Shown piece after piece: positions 49,168-60,699 of a stretch of DNA of 64,000 bases; position 1 is the stretch's first letter, and the number at the start of each line of letters is the position of its first letter. The notes under the pieces were generated by a model, which worked only from the letters and a program-made list of their open reading frames with translations, made no database searches and was not told the DNA's origin. A program made the translations under genes and the position numbers. The stretch comes from Datura wrightii (Eukaryota; Streptophyta; Magnoliopsida; Solanales; Solanaceae), in contig JASDFA010000027.1 of assembly GCA_035772735.1 (NCBI GenBank), forward strand, positions 34,206,001-34,270,000, given 5' to 3'.

Positions 49168-49676
49168 ATGTCTTCTCAGAACAACGATGAAAGTCAGCCA
49201 GCAGCATCAACTCCGATGGGTTCCATGCAAGTTACTGATACGGATCTTGGAGCCACTCTTAGAGTGTTGATGCGAGCTATGGTCACCTAGCTTGGCTAGC
49301 GGACTATCACACCGGTAACCCTATCGGGGAAGCAGCAGCTATTGGGACTCAAGGAATCATGAAAGAGAGCACATCGGAGGTTGGTAACTCGATTGTGGTT
49401 GGAAACTATAGAGGGGGTAGGAGGGAGGACAAGAGGCCCAGGGTCGGTGACCTGTAGGAGGTCCCAACAAGGGTCGAGTAGGGGGAGTCACTCTCAAATG
49501 CGTCAGAAGTCTCAAGCCCAAGCTCGGGGATACAAGCCCCCGGTGAGGGAGATTACTTACCCAACTTGCGGGCATTGCGGGAAGCACCACCGAGGAGAAT
49601 GCTTGGCAGGTTCATATATTTGTTTTTATTGTGGCCAACTCAGTCATAAAAACAAGGATTACGCTGCAGCCAAGTG
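49168..49676 (+). pseudogene. Deleted Tekay-like gag with zinc-binding region
   Basis: Starts ATG at 49168 with a short N-terminus, then stops. The capsid core is missing. From 49381 it picks up at the Gln/Arg/Gly-rich linker and the zinc-binding region CGHCGKHHRGEC and CFYCGQLSH (about 49565-49660), ending at a stop at 49675. Confidence 0.7.
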
Positions 49677-49677
49677 A

Positions 49678-51060
49678 GATGGTCGAAAAGGTCATGCTCT
49701 GAATCCCTCTCCATCAGTTCCAGCAAGTCTCCCACCTCCACAGCACAGGGTGTCAAGAGCGAATGGTGGTCGACCTCAGATGTACGTCTCAGGTATGTTA
49801 TAAGCTTTTCCATCAAACCTACCCCGATTTCTAGTTCCGAGAGACTACTGTACAAGGTACGGGATTTCTGTATGCACCTTAGTATGAGGTCTATGTTTTG
49901 GGAGGTAGGAAAAGGCTAAGAGTATGAAGTATACAGCGATAGCTTTGGAGGTGAATGGGCAGTCTGGAGATAGTGATATTAGTGCAACTATAACAAAGGG
50001 TCCCAGAGCCCTAGAATGATAGCTGAAGGGTCATGTCGGGTCTTAAGTTTTAGCAAAGAAGTTCTAGGGATGGTACTTAGGGATAGTCAACTCATTCTCA
50101 TTAGATGTTTCTCTTGAATGTCTCTTGATGTTGCGCTCAACCCATGCTTACGTTCAGAACTCTAAGATGATGGGCAACCCCATCAGTCAACGATCCCAAC
50201 ATTACTCCATGACTCCATAAATTCTGCTTCATGTCATGACCCTCATTGTGTATGTGAGCTCATATCCCTTAGTACGCTCAACTTTATAAACTCAGTCCTT
50301 AAGATTTTCCTTATCAGCTCATGAGAATCATGTTATATAAGGTACATGCCCAACTTGGATTCCTTGAATAATTCGTGCTCATGATTTCCTTACTCCAGGC
50401 AGTATGGGTGGTTCCCACGATGTAAATGATAGTTAAGATGTGTACATCTAGGATAACTCTCTACCCCTTCTATAGGTACCAGGCATGTAGAAGTTTAAAA
50501 AGTGCAATGATTAGCCAAAACCTGGAAGTGCAACAACCCACATGGTCATTTCGTGAGTTTGACCCGTTTCCCTAGCTTAAACCTTTTCGTATTTTTAGTT
50601 TTCTACTTATGACTTGCGTAGATGGATGACACAATTTCCAAGATGATCCAATGAATATTGGATAAGATTCTTGATTTTTAGGAGGTCTGAAGTTTGAGAG
50701 GTTTGACCAAGGTCGATATTTTAGGTTAACGAGCTCGAATTTGGATTCTGAAAGTTCTGTTAGTACCAGATGGTGATTTATGACTTAGTTGGGTAGTTTC
50801 ATGGGTCCCAAGGTGATTTGGGAGTAATTTGAACTTTTTGGTTAAGTCAGGAACTTTAAGGAGGTTGAGTTCACCATGGTCGACTTTTGATAAAATAATC
50901 TGACATCGGTGGTTGATGATTCCAACAGGCCTGGTATGTGTTTTACGATGGAATTAGATATTTGGGTTGTGTCCGGAGGATTTCGGATGAGCTTTGGGAG
51001 GATTTGAACATTTTGTGTGTTTAGCATGATTCTAAGTATAAGGTGTGGTGTCATGGTTCA
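49678..51060 (+). other. Degenerate interior with a probable foreign repeat at about 50510-51050
   Basis: No domain can be read here. The 50510-51050 part has no counterpart in the related element at 29268-38547. It has the composition of an LTR-like repeat with scattered GACC and TTTAGGTTAACGAGCTCG-type blocks. Its boundaries were not found. Confidence 0.4.
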
Positions 51061-51880
51061 GGATGGGTCAGAATTTTTCTTGATGACTGGGGGCGAAGCT
51101 AGATAAGGTGAGGATCCTATCTTTGTAAGGTCGAAGGTTGTCGTTCAGATCAAAAGGTCAAGGTTATTCCAAAGGGGGAGATGGGGTACTTCAATAACAA
51201 GGTAGTTGGGGTGATCATTGCCTCTTATTTAGTTTGCCGACAATAATACAGTTACCATGCCAGCTTTGGGATGGCTCCGTTTGAGACTCTTTACAGGCAG
51301 AGATGAAGATCGCCCATCAGATGGTTTGAGGTTGGTGAGGCAGCAATGATAGGGCCAAATTCAGTTCATGAAGCTACAGAGGAGGTTCAGATAATAAGGG
51401 AAGGATTGGAAACAGCCCCTAGTCGCCAAAAGTCTCATGCGGATGCGAGGAGGAGGGATCTTGAGTTGAGGTTGAAGGTATTCTCCCATGAAGGGAGTGA
51501 TACCATTTGGAAAGAAAGGAAAGTTCAGTTCCTGATATGTTGGTCCCGATTGGGTCGTGAGAAGAGTTGATAAAGTGGCATATGAGTTGGACTTGCCATC
51601 GGAGTTACCTTCCGTTCATCCCGTCTTTCATGTGTCGCTTTTGAAAAAGTGTTTGGATGATCCAGCCTTGGTAGTCCCGGTAGACAGCATTGGGGAAAAA
51701 AACAGCCTCGATTATGAAGAAATTCCCGTTGAAACCTTGGATCGTCAGATTCAGAGGCTAAGGAACAAAGAAGTAGCTTCAGTTAAAGTATTATGAAGAA
51801 ATCAGCATGTTGAAAGAGCTATGTGGGAAGTCGAAGCAGATATGGTAGCTAGATACCCACACCAGTTCCCTATCAGCTCA
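51061..51880 (+). pseudogene. Tekay-like integrase C-terminal fragment
   Basis: 51061-51200 matches the segment ahead of the integrase zinc-binding region. It then jumps (deletion of roughly 600 bp relative to 34930-35560) to FADNN-, MAPFETLY- and RRDLEL-like motifs. FHVSLLKKCLDDP is near 51640 and a chromodomain-like tail ends near 51880. Frameshifts and stops are present. Confidence 0.75.
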
Positions 51881-52121
51881 ATTTCAGTTTGAGGTATCAG
51901 TTTTTTCCCTAAACCTCTAATCATTTTTCATGTTCCGTTCATGCGTACAAGTTTTTTTATGATGTGGTAAATGTAAGAGATGTCTGAATTCAGCTCAGCT
52001 ATGTGGTTCTTTTCAGAGGTAGTCAATCTGTCAATTTTCAGATTAAATGATCAGTATTTGTATATGGTGATAGTTTGTTTCTGAGTTTTCTGCATGTTTC
52101 TAACATTCGAGGACGAATGTT

Positions 52122-52137
52122 CCCAAGGGGGAGATAT
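52122..52137 (+). other. Polypurine tract
   Basis: AAGGGGGAGATAT immediately before the 3' LTR. Confidence 0.75.
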
Positions 52138-54149
52138 TGTTATACCCCGGGAACCCAAAGATTAGACCCGGGAGTCAAATGGGGAAATTCTGGAAAATAT
52201 TGCAGCAGTGTAGGACGAGTCGTTAGGTCAATTGTGGTATGAGGTTGGGGATTAAATAGGAGGTCTAACTAGTGTACTTAACGGATGGGACCCCACAAGT
52301 CGTGGTCAGTCCCAACGACTCGTGATATGGTTCGTGAGTAAGCCTATGGAATTTTAATTGAGGCCGAGGCAGTGTACTTGAAGGGCAACACGATGAGTCA
52401 TTGCCCGTCCTGACGAGTCGTCAGATCACGCATTAGGGTCACCTGGCAGTTATTTCCTGCGAATTAGTAAGGGCCTTCTCGTAATTTTCTAAACTCCTAA
52501 GGCCTAAACTATGTCGTTTTAAGGTCGAAATAGGGTCTTTTAAGGGGGGTTAGTCCATGTTAAGCCTCATTTGTGCATGCAAGAGTTAGAGAGGGGAATA
52601 GAAGGTGATTCAAGTATTCTTCCTCAAAATTCTCCAAATTCCGTCTTGGGCTTTTAAGGGGAAATTAGGAAGGTTTAGAATGGGTGAATCCTTTCACACC
52701 CATGTCCAAAACTTCATTTTAAATCATGAAATCTCCTATTCAAGTCTATGGGATTATACCCAAATGCATGAAAATATTATTTCTCTTTATGGGTATGATT
52801 TAATTGAGTTTTAATTATGGAATTATGAATGATGGACAGGTCTTATATTATTTTCTTTAAAATCATGTTTCAGGCTATTTAAATCTAAAATGCCCATTGA
52901 TGAAAGTTTATGAAAGTTATGATTTAGGATGAGTATTCAATATTTTGAGTTTATTGATGATGGAAAAGCATGATTTCAAGTTCCCATGTTTATGAGCATA
53001 TTTTTGAAAAGAATTGAGTATGTTAAAGTATTGGGCGATGCCCACATGTTGAAAAATTATTTACGATTTATGAGACAAATTACATGATTTATCGATCTAT
53101 GATGTCGGCCGATGAAAAGGGCCTTTGATTCTTGGCTTAGCATGTTTTAAAGGGGATCAATGATGATAAATATTATATTTTAGCCAATAAATATTAATGC
53201 ATGATGTTATTGATTTATGTATGAGCCTATATGCATGTTTTTGGAAGTCGTGTCTAGAATCGAGCAGCCCGGCGTTCAAAGGACTACGCCAGTATCTCAT
53301 AACCACGTGCTACCGTGGGTTCTAATGTTATCTATTATATTGACACCGATCCCATCAAATGTGATATCACGTCTAATGCACGACCCTCGCCTGGCAAGCC
53401 AGGGTCGGCTCTGCCCACTTGAGTGAGATAGTTGGGGCATCATGAAAGGCTCTACCATGATGGTATCGGTTAGGATGAGTCCTCCCATTGTTCCACATGT
53501 TTTATGTATTGTTATATTTATTTTATTGGCTCAAGTTATGTTTTGATAAATTTTACGTACGATTATGATAATGAATGATTTATGACGATTTGGAAGACTT
53601 GAGCCTTTTGTTTACTTACGAAGTTTATGATACAAGCATGATATCCTTATCCTATGTTTATTTATGAGTTTATTTTACTTTTAAATTTTCCATTTTACTC
53701 ACTTTGCATACTCGGTACATTCCACGTACAGACCGCATACTTTCTATATTGTATCTTTTCATGATACAGGGTCCGGATGTTAGGCTCATCCTCATCCTTA
53801 GTTCACCTCAGTTCTCGCTCTCAGATATTGGTGAGTCCTCATGTTTTGAGGTCGTTTGACAGACTTTCATGTTATTTATGTTTCAGTATTGGTCGGGTTA
53901 GTTGGGGATGTTGTCCCATCAACCCATCTTATGTAGTAGAGGCTTTCAGACAGGATGTAGTACTCAGCTTATGTAAATGCCCAGTACTTCCAGTTGTTAC
54001 GCTATGCTTACGTTTCCATTATGTTTTATGCTAAGTATTCTGCTTTATTAAATGAGATTAGATGTATTCATGTGTCATGGGTCGACTTGGGGTCTCTCGG
54101 GGTCCCTTGTTATGTGTCTACGATCTGAGTGTATGTTCAGATCGTGACA
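52138..54149 (+). repeat. 3' LTR of Tekay-like element (46.8 kb)
   Basis: About 2012 bp, TGTTATACCCCGGG...TCGTGACA. It lacks about 130 bp present in the 5' LTR near 46890-47010. Confidence 0.9.
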
Positions 54150-54154
54150 ATTAG
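54150..54154. repeat. Target-site duplication ATTAG (right copy)
   Basis: An exact match to 46800-46804. Confidence 0.9.
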
Positions 54155-56013
54155 GTGCCCAAAAAAGTTTGGGTCCTTTTATTTGAGAAAAAGGATGAAT
54201 TGGATCTTGTTTAGCCTTGTTAGATAACAAGTGAAGAATAAGTTTTTTTCTCAAGCCTATTTCTTTTACCTGTTTCATTTCGTGCATCAATGTTGTTTTT
54301 TATAGCCCTCGTGTTTTTCTTTCTTTATCTTAAACTCATTAGACATTTCAATCTAGTATGTCTAGTATTTCCATAGCGAAGTCATAACTCAGATCCTATA
54401 TTTGAATCCTTTTTAAATCCTATTTCAGTAGACATGTTATGTATTTTATTACTAAATTGAGTGAGAATTCTTGAGGAAGTAATCTAGCGGTTAGACTTTT
54501 CAAGCTCACACTTAACTTTAGTTAATTTGAAACTAATTCTCCTAAATCTATCCTTCTCTACAAGAAGGTGATTTCTAGTTTTCCTCAATTCTTGTTCACA
54601 TTTAAGCTGAGAATTATTGATTAAACCTTTGTCCCTCCCTTTGATAGTTAATTTTAGAACCTCAGATCTGAGGGATAGGATAGATGTATCAAGTTGTTTT
54701 ACTTGTTTCTTCATAGACTGATTTTTCTCTTCTTAACTTATTTTTAATGATTTCACTATCTATGTGTTCATATTTAAGACTAGTAAAGGCAGTAAGTAGT
54801 TTATCCTTTTACTCAGTCATGCCATGAAAACCATCAATCAATGTAAGCATTAAGGAGGTTAGTTTTTTCTTAGAAAAATTTTTCAATTTATTTTAAGATT
54901 AGACATATTTACCTCCTTTTCTTCTTTAGTATCTGAGTCTGAGTCTTCAAATGCCATCAGTGTAGTTTCATCGATAGTGTCATTGTCAGATTCATTGGAG
55001 CTTGATCCCTATAGAACCATCATAGATTTTGATGAGTATTTCTTTTTCTTATCCTGAACATATTCCTTCTCAACTCTCTCATTTCTCCATTTATTTCCCT
55101 ACATGGGACAATCTTTAATGTGATGACTAGTCTTATCACATTTGTAGCATCCATTTGTTTTTTATAAACTCGTTGCCTTAGCAGCAATGTTTTTTTTTCA
55201 TAATTCTTTTCTTGCTTGAGGAATTTGTTGAATTTTCTAGTAATTAAAGTCATTTCCTCTTTATCTAGGTCTGACCCCTCACTCTCAGTGGCTTTAAGAG
55301 CTAGTGTTCTGTCCTTTGTTCCTGTTTCCCTTTTAAATATTTCATATCATCTCATATATTTGCAGATATCCAATTAGTTCAGCTAGTGTCATGATAGTTA
55401 GATCTTTAGATTCTCTTATGGCAGTGACTTTCATATCCCATGATTTTGGAAGAGTTCTGAGAACTTTATCCAACAATTTTTCAGTAGAAAGTTTCTTCCC
55501 CAAAGATACTAGTTAATTCACAATAGTTGTGAATATAGTGGTCATGTTTTCAAGTGATTATTCTAACTTCATCTTGAAGGTTTCATATTCAGTAGAAAGC
55601 ATGGCTACTTTGAATTTTCTTACCTGAGTGGTTCTTTCATGTGCATTACCATAACGCATCCTGAGATCCTAATGTATTCATCTGACCCCAGTTCACACAC
55701 AAGGATACACTTACCCCGGGCATTATTTTCAAGCATTTTGAATTCAATTTCATTATATTCGTTCTTTTCTTTGGGTACGTCATTGTTCTCAGCATCCTTA
55801 TTCATTGGGTATATGAGTCTGGCAGTTACCCTATTTCAGAGTTCATAATCTTCGGCTTGTAGAAAGTCTTCCATTCTTGCCTTCCATCATGAGTGGTACT
55901 GTTCGTTGAACAGTGGAGGCTTGTTGACATGTTGTCCCTCATTATGTCCAAGCGGAGGTAGAGAATTTATCTGATCTTTTCTTAAGTGGTTAAACTTTTC
56001 AAGAAGAAAATCT
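54155..56013 (-). pseudogene. Copia gag with zinc knuckle and coiled-coil linker
   Basis: Read right to left. The gag start region lies near 55860-56010 (MEDFLQAEDYEL), with a TGA where a tryptophan is usual. The capsid-like (UBN2-type) core is at 55255-55860, broken by stops. An intact CX2CX4HX4C zinc knuckle (CYKCDKTSHHIKDC) is at about 55100-55150, in a different frame from its neighbours. A charged coiled-coil-like linker follows at 54484-54714, ending in GPKLFWAP at about 54155-54180. Downstream the frame continues into the protease at 46799. Confidence 0.75.
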
Positions 56014-56026
56014 GATTTGATATCAA
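56014..56026 (-). other. Degenerate primer binding site of the copia element
   Basis: The minus strand reads TTGATATCAAATC, a decayed form of the TGGTATCAGAGC site for initiator tRNA-Met, directly before gag. Confidence 0.5.
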
Positions 56027-56027
56027 T

Positions 56028-56929
56028 TGTTTATTTATGCACCCCTAATTAATGAAATAAAACTGTGAGGCTTACTCTATTAGACTGAGTCCGATTGAAA
56101 AACCAGGTTAACTTAACTATCTTTTGAAAAACCTTTAACTCAAGCAGAAAAGTAAAACACGCAGCACTTCTACATGGAAAATACCTGGCTCATAAAGTTG
56201 AAAAAACCACGACCCCCACCACTGTAGGGTTTTTCCAACTTCACAAATGCAATGAGCCTGAACAACTATTTAAGATTACAATTTTGGCAACCTAGGAACT
56301 AACTCTAATTCTTTAGTTCAACAGTCAACACAAACCTTGAACACCCTTCAAGTTACCCTTAACTTGAATGACCAAACTTTATATTCTAAACAGTTCTAAG
56401 AAAGTAATAGATTACACCTCAATTCAAACTCCTAATACAAGTGAACTAGACTAGAAAGCTATTGAATATATTTCTATGAATCACCTTCTTTACTTTGGTT
56501 CCTTGCAATAGGTTGCACTTAGATGGTAAGTCAAAATTCACTTAAAAATTCTCTTGTTTGCCTTTTCTCTCTATATTAATTGTTTGAGTTGCTTCATAGA
56601 CATCCTTGTATATTTATACTGTCGCTCCCCATGTTTTCTTGTTCAACGTGAACTCTTGGGAAATAAGAACTTCGATTCTGTTTGAACTCTTACACCTTCC
56701 TTCTTTGTAAACTTCTATTCCAAGTCTACTTCATCACGAGTTGCCTTATCTTCTTATAGCATAAGACCCTCTTCTAGAGTGTCCTATCTCAACTGGGATT
56801 CTGAATGTTTGGGCCGATTGTCCTGACATGCTTCATGAATATGTTTCATGTCTTTTGTCAATCATCAAAATACTCATTTGCCAATATAGATGGACTGAAA
56901 ACAAGTAATAATGTTGGGATTTCTTGACA
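56028..56929 (-). repeat. Candidate 5' LTR of the old copia element
   Basis: Bounded by TGTTTAT on the primer-site side and TTGACA on the outer side (TGTCAAG...AATAAACA on the minus strand), about 902 bp. The start has ATTTTGATGATTGACAAA, common near the start of plant copia LTRs. The partner LTR is not in the window, so the outer edge is uncertain. Confidence 0.45.
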
Positions 56930-57478
56930 CTATTTAATTCAATATTTCTGAAGGAATCTGACAAAACGAGGCGAATTCAAGATTTAGAATAAGTGAGTTG
57001 AGAACAGGCATGTCTATTAAATGTACTTGAGCATGTTGAACTGGCTCTAGATCTATTTCTGTTGAGACAGCTAAGAGGGTGAACAGGGGATTTTCCTTGT
57101 TGATTCTACTTTCACATTGTTATAGCAGATTGTAATTTTAACACTTTTTTTTTGAAGTTCAAGTTTACCATACCAATTGATTATGTCGCGCTTATTAACA
57201 TTCAATACAACATAAACAATAAGTATAGAGAGTAGACCAATAAAACAATACTAAATCTATGTAAAACTAACATTTTGAAATACTATATCTATTAATAATT
57301 ATATGCAAAGAGTTATTAATTACAGCCGTATGATCAAAGTATAAAAAAGCTCTAACCATTCGTTTGGATGGTTGTTATGTTTCGTATCGTATCATATCAT
57401 ATGCGGATTAAGAATTTGAATGTAAACATACTATAATAAAATTAAATTTTCTAATTTTCAATGAACAATGGAAATAAG
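56930..57478. other. Intergenic sequence with one copy of a diverged direct repeat
   Basis: 56934-57130 resembles 60353-60560 on the other side of the short copia element. The rest is AT-rich and shows no gene. The last five bases (ATAAG, 57474-57478) are the left target duplication of the next element. Confidence 0.5.
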
Positions 57479-57742
57479 TGTTGGGCTTGTGGAGGCCTGA
57501 TTAATTAGGCCCGTTAGAAACCCTAATAACCCTAATCTATTTCTATAAATAGATAGCTTGTACTTGTAATCTATACACCACAAGAGAGAGAGTAATAAAA
57601 TTCCTCCTAGTTGCAGTTGTGGACTAGGTCGTGAGACCGAACCACGTAAATTCTTGTGTGTCGTTTGTGTTCCGTTTTTCTCTATTTTCTCGCAGTTAAT
57701 TTGGGTGTGTGTGTTTATTGTTGTTATTCCGTTGTCCGAACA
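57479..57742 (+). repeat. 5' LTR of the short copia-type element
   Basis: 264 bp. TATAAATA at 57544-57551 is the likely TATA box. It ends CCGAACA, where the 3' LTR has CCCAACA. Confidence 0.93.
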
Positions 57743-57744
57743 AT

Positions 57745-57756
57745 TGGTATCAGAAC
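57745..57756 (+). other. Primer binding site (initiator tRNA-Met)
   Basis: TGGTATCAGAAC, two bases inside the 5' LTR, nearly the canonical copia site. Confidence 0.9.
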
Positions 57757-58401
57757 GAGGTTATATACACAAAAAATTAATATAGCGAGAGTCACAAAAA
57801 AAAAAAAAAAAATCAGAGAAGGAAAAAGAAAGAGCAGCAGATCTGCCACCGGAGAAGACCAAAAAAATTTTTTTGGAGAACCAAAGCGGCAGCACATTAT
57901 CGCCACTAGCAAACCAGTGCGCAGCAGCCGACCGGAGCAGATCGAGCAGCCGCCGTTGCTGCCAGTCGCGAGCCAGAGAGAGCCCAGGCCGTAGCAGCAG
58001 TCGCGCCGTCGCGCAGAGGCCCAAAGCGAACAGCAGCGCCGCCGCGAACCAGTTTCTCCAGATCGGTCACGCCGTTCAGTCGCTGCCGCCGTTGCGCAGG
58101 TCATCCAGATCACGCCGTTCAGTCGCACAAAGATCCAGTCGCCGCGAACCATCACCTTTACTGATCTGTGAACGTCATCGCAGTCGCCGGAGAAGCTCCG
58201 GCAGGTACTGTTTCACCGGAAAATTATTGTTTCGCCGGAGAAATTTTTTTTCAGGCAGAAAGTTTTTCCAATTGGTCTTTTTTGTTGTTGGTGGTCCAAG
58301 TTGCTTTGTTGGTGCGTATTGACTTTGTCATTGAATTTTTTTTGACGAAGTTACCAAGATCTGAGATCAGTTGTACCGGGTACCTCATCTAGTCGTTTGA
58401 G
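57757..58401 (+). other. Long GC-rich leader of the short copia-type element
   Basis: Untranslated leader of about 645 bp with repeated CAGCAGC, CGCCG and GATCGG-type blocks. A 149-codon Arg/Ser-rich frame at 57873-58322 is low in complexity and matched by an equally open antisense frame, so I do not call it a gene. Confidence 0.6.
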
Positions 58402-59976
58402 ATGGCAGAAGATGGAAAGTATCAAGTTGAAAAGTTTGATGGTGCAGATTTCAGTTGGTGGAAAATGCAAATTGAGGATTTGCTGGTTCAGAAGGAGTTA
58501 GACATGGTATTGGGTGACAAGCCAGAAAAGATGTCTGATGCAGAGTGGGCAGGTTTGGATCGGAAAACCATGGCGGTTATCCGACTCTCGTTGACCAAGA
58601 ATGTTGCGTTTAACATTCTGAAGGAGAAGACAGCGAAAGGTGTCATGGAAGCGCTGTCTAACATGTACGAGAAGCCATCTGCAGCAAACAAGGTCTTTCT
58701 GATTAGAGAATTGGTGAACACAAAAATGAAGGAAGGCAGTTTAGTTACCGAGCACATAAATACAATGAATTCAATCTTAGCCAGACTTACGTCAGTGGGC
58801 ATTAAGTTCGATGATGAAGTTTAAGCCTTACTACTGCTATCGTCATTACCTGACAGTTGGTCCGGAACGGTTACAGCAGTTACCAGTTCAGCGGGACCCG
58901 ATGGATTCACTTTTGAGAAGATTCGTGATCTCATTCTAGGCGAGGATGTCAGAAGAAGGAGTTCTGGGGAATCATCGAGTGAATTGCTAAATGTCAGCAG
59001 AGGAAGGAGAAATAGCAGAGGTAGTGGGAGCAGGAACAGAAGAAGGAGTCAGTCGAAGACTCAGGATCGCTCAGATGTAACGTGTTGGACGTGCAAGGAG
59101 GTGGGGCATTTCAGGAATCAATGCCCGAATAATAAACAAGTTAACATTGCAGGAGACTATGCTCATAATGATCTCTTGATATGTAGCGTGGAGAGGAGTG
59201 TGGATTCCTGGGTCATGGATTCTGGTGCTTCATTTCATGCTACCCACAGCAGTGAAGCATTGCAGAATCTGAAAGAAGGGGATTTTGGAAAGGTAAGACT
59301 AGCAAACAATAAAGTTCTTGATGTAACGGGCATGGGTGACATGATTCTGAAAACTTCAGTCGGTTCGTGGACTTTAAAGGATGTCTGAGTGATTCCAAGC
59401 TTGAAGAAACGGTTGATTTCTGTTGGGCAGTTGGATGATGAGGGACACGATGTTAAGTTTGGAAACGGGCAGTGGAAGGTGATGAAGGGGAACTTGGTCA
59501 TAGCTCGAGGAAAGAAACGGAGTTCGCTGTATATGGTCCATTTACCATCTGAGGGAGTGACTGTCCCAGATTAGAAGAGAAACAAAATCCGGTTCACAGA
59601 GTCTCGTGGGCATAAGAAGGTTCGTTTTGCAGGAGATAAACCCAGAGCCACAGGTCAGATTCAGGTTGAACGTGCTTGGAAAGGTTCAGGTAAACCAGTC
59701 AGGGGTTCTCGTGGCAGTGGGAGCATCGGCAGTCAGCCAGTTAAAACTTCAGCCAGAGTTACCAGACAGTGGGTTAAGAGAACCAGTGTTCCAGCTGTCA
59801 AAGTCTCTCCGGATGATTACCTGTTAACTATGGAGAGTGTTGTTTGTTCTCAGAGTATCCCAGGATTCGGCAGTTCGTGCAAGTGGGAGTCGGTAGGCAC
59901 AGAGGACGAGTCAGGGGCAGTTTTAGCCGTGACTAATGTTGGAGCTTGGGGAAGCTTCATCGGGCCTTCAGGTTAA
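58402..59976 (+). pseudogene. Copia-type gag-protease with extra C-terminal region
   Basis: One frame of 525 codons from the ATG at 58402, with in-frame stops at 58822-58824, 59386-59388 and 59572-59574. Gag core (UBN2-like, FDGADFSWWKMQIEDLL) covers codons 1-140. The zinc knuckle CWTCKEVGHFRNQC is at 59083-59124 and the protease active site D-S-G at 59218-59226 (WVMDSGASFH). A GAG_pre-integrase-like start follows (LISVGQLDDEGHDV). Then come 133 open codons (59575-59973), rich in basic residues first and acidic later, that I cannot match to integrase or any family. The first two stops would each need one C-to-T change from a glutamine and an arginine codon. Confidence 0.82.
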
Positions 59977-60072
59977 CTGATGAAAAGGCCGCTGCAACCA
60001 GGAAGATGAGGAGGAGATTACTAGACGTACAAGTGCTCACAGTGGATGGCAGTTGAAGATTATCATGCCTCC

Positions 60073-60083
60073 AAGTGGGAGAT
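60073..60083 (+). other. Polypurine tract
   Basis: AAGTGGGAGAT directly before the 3' LTR, the standard copia tract. Confidence 0.8.
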
Positions 60084-60347
60084 TGTTGGGCTTGTGGAGG
60101 CCTGATTAATTAGGCCCGTTAGAAACCCTAATAACCCTAATCTATTTCTATAAATAGATAGCTTGTACTTGTAATCTATACACCACAAGAGAGAGAGTAA
60201 TAAAATTCCTCCTAGTTGCAGTTGTGGACTAGGTCGTGAGACCGAACCACGTAAATTCTTGTGTGTCGTTTGTGTTCCATTTTTCTCTATTTTCTCGCAG
60301 TTAATTTGTGTGTGTGTGTTTATTGTTGTTATTCCGTTGTCCCAACA
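60084..60347 (+). repeat. 3' LTR of the short copia-type element
   Basis: 264 bp, ending CCCAACA, followed by the ATAAG duplication at 60348-60352. Confidence 0.93.
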
Positions 60348-60352
60348 ATAAG

Positions 60353-60600
60353 TTCAATAATTGTAAAGGTATTTGACAAAGTGAGACAAATTTAAAATTT
60401 AGAACAAAAGAATTCATGACAGGCCGAAATGAGTGGGTTCAGCTGAACACGTCGAACAAGCTCTACATCTGGTTCTGGTGATACATATAAGTAGTGGATC
60501 TTCCAGGGGTGTTTCCTTCCTGATTCACTCAGTGATTGCACATTGACTAAATATTTAATTTGTTGATGAAACTCAGTATCAGTGGCGTAGACAACCATTA
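60353..60600. repeat. Diverged dispersed repeat, second copy
   Basis: Resembles 56934-57130 in direct orientation. Shared blocks are TGACAAA.GAG, AATTTAGAA, GCTCTA.ATCT.GTTCT, AGGGG.TTTCCTT.TGATTC and CACATTG. Nothing indicates a gene. Confidence 0.5.
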
Positions 60601-60699
60601 GTGAGAGGACACCGCTTTGTAGTTTGTTTTATCCCGTAAGTAAATAATACTTTTGCGATGACATTTAACTATAAAATTTTAATTCACACGAAATTCACA

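Larger units (their letters stand above)
46805..54149 (+). mobile_element. Tekay-like chromovirus, plus strand, internally deleted
   Basis: LTRs at 46805-48954 and 52138-54149 with a perfect ATTAG duplication. The interior is only 3.2 kb, with a shortened gag, no recognisable RT or RNase H and only the integrase C-terminal region. It sits in the gag-protease linker of the old copia element. Confidence 0.9.
10468..56929 (-). mobile_element. Old Ty1/copia element (probably SIRE-like), split by three nested insertions
   Basis: Four minus-strand pieces occur in the order expected for one copia element: env-position ORF and RNase H/RT C-terminus (10468-12667), RT N-terminus (22524-23133), integrase and protease (45255-46804), gag and 5' LTR (54155-56929). 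Each gap is a separate LTR element with 5-bp direct repeats at its ends (AATCT, ATATT, ATTAG). Protein-level similarity continues across the RT breaks. The pieces total about 7.1 kb, a reasonable size for such an element lacking one LTR. All coding parts carry frameshifts and stops. The SIRE-like label rests on the extra ORF after RNase H and the coiled-coil part of gag, and is tentative. Confidence 0.8.
57479..60347 (+). mobile_element. Short copia-type element with gag and protease only
   Basis: 2869 bp with 264-bp LTRs (57479-57742, 60084-60347) ending TGTTGGG...CCCAACA, and perfect ATAAG duplications at 57474-57478 and 60348-60352. It has an initiator-tRNA-Met primer site and a purine tract. 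The LTRs differ at about three positions by eye, so the insertion is recent. It carries gag, a zinc knuckle and a protease; integrase, RT and RNase H are absent. Such GAG-bearing non-autonomous LTR elements are known in plants. Confidence 0.92.

Noticed and set aside
57873..58322. 149-codon Arg/Ser-rich frame in the leader of the short copia element
   Set aside because: Low complexity in a GC-rich untranslated leader, with an open antisense frame over the same bases and no family features.
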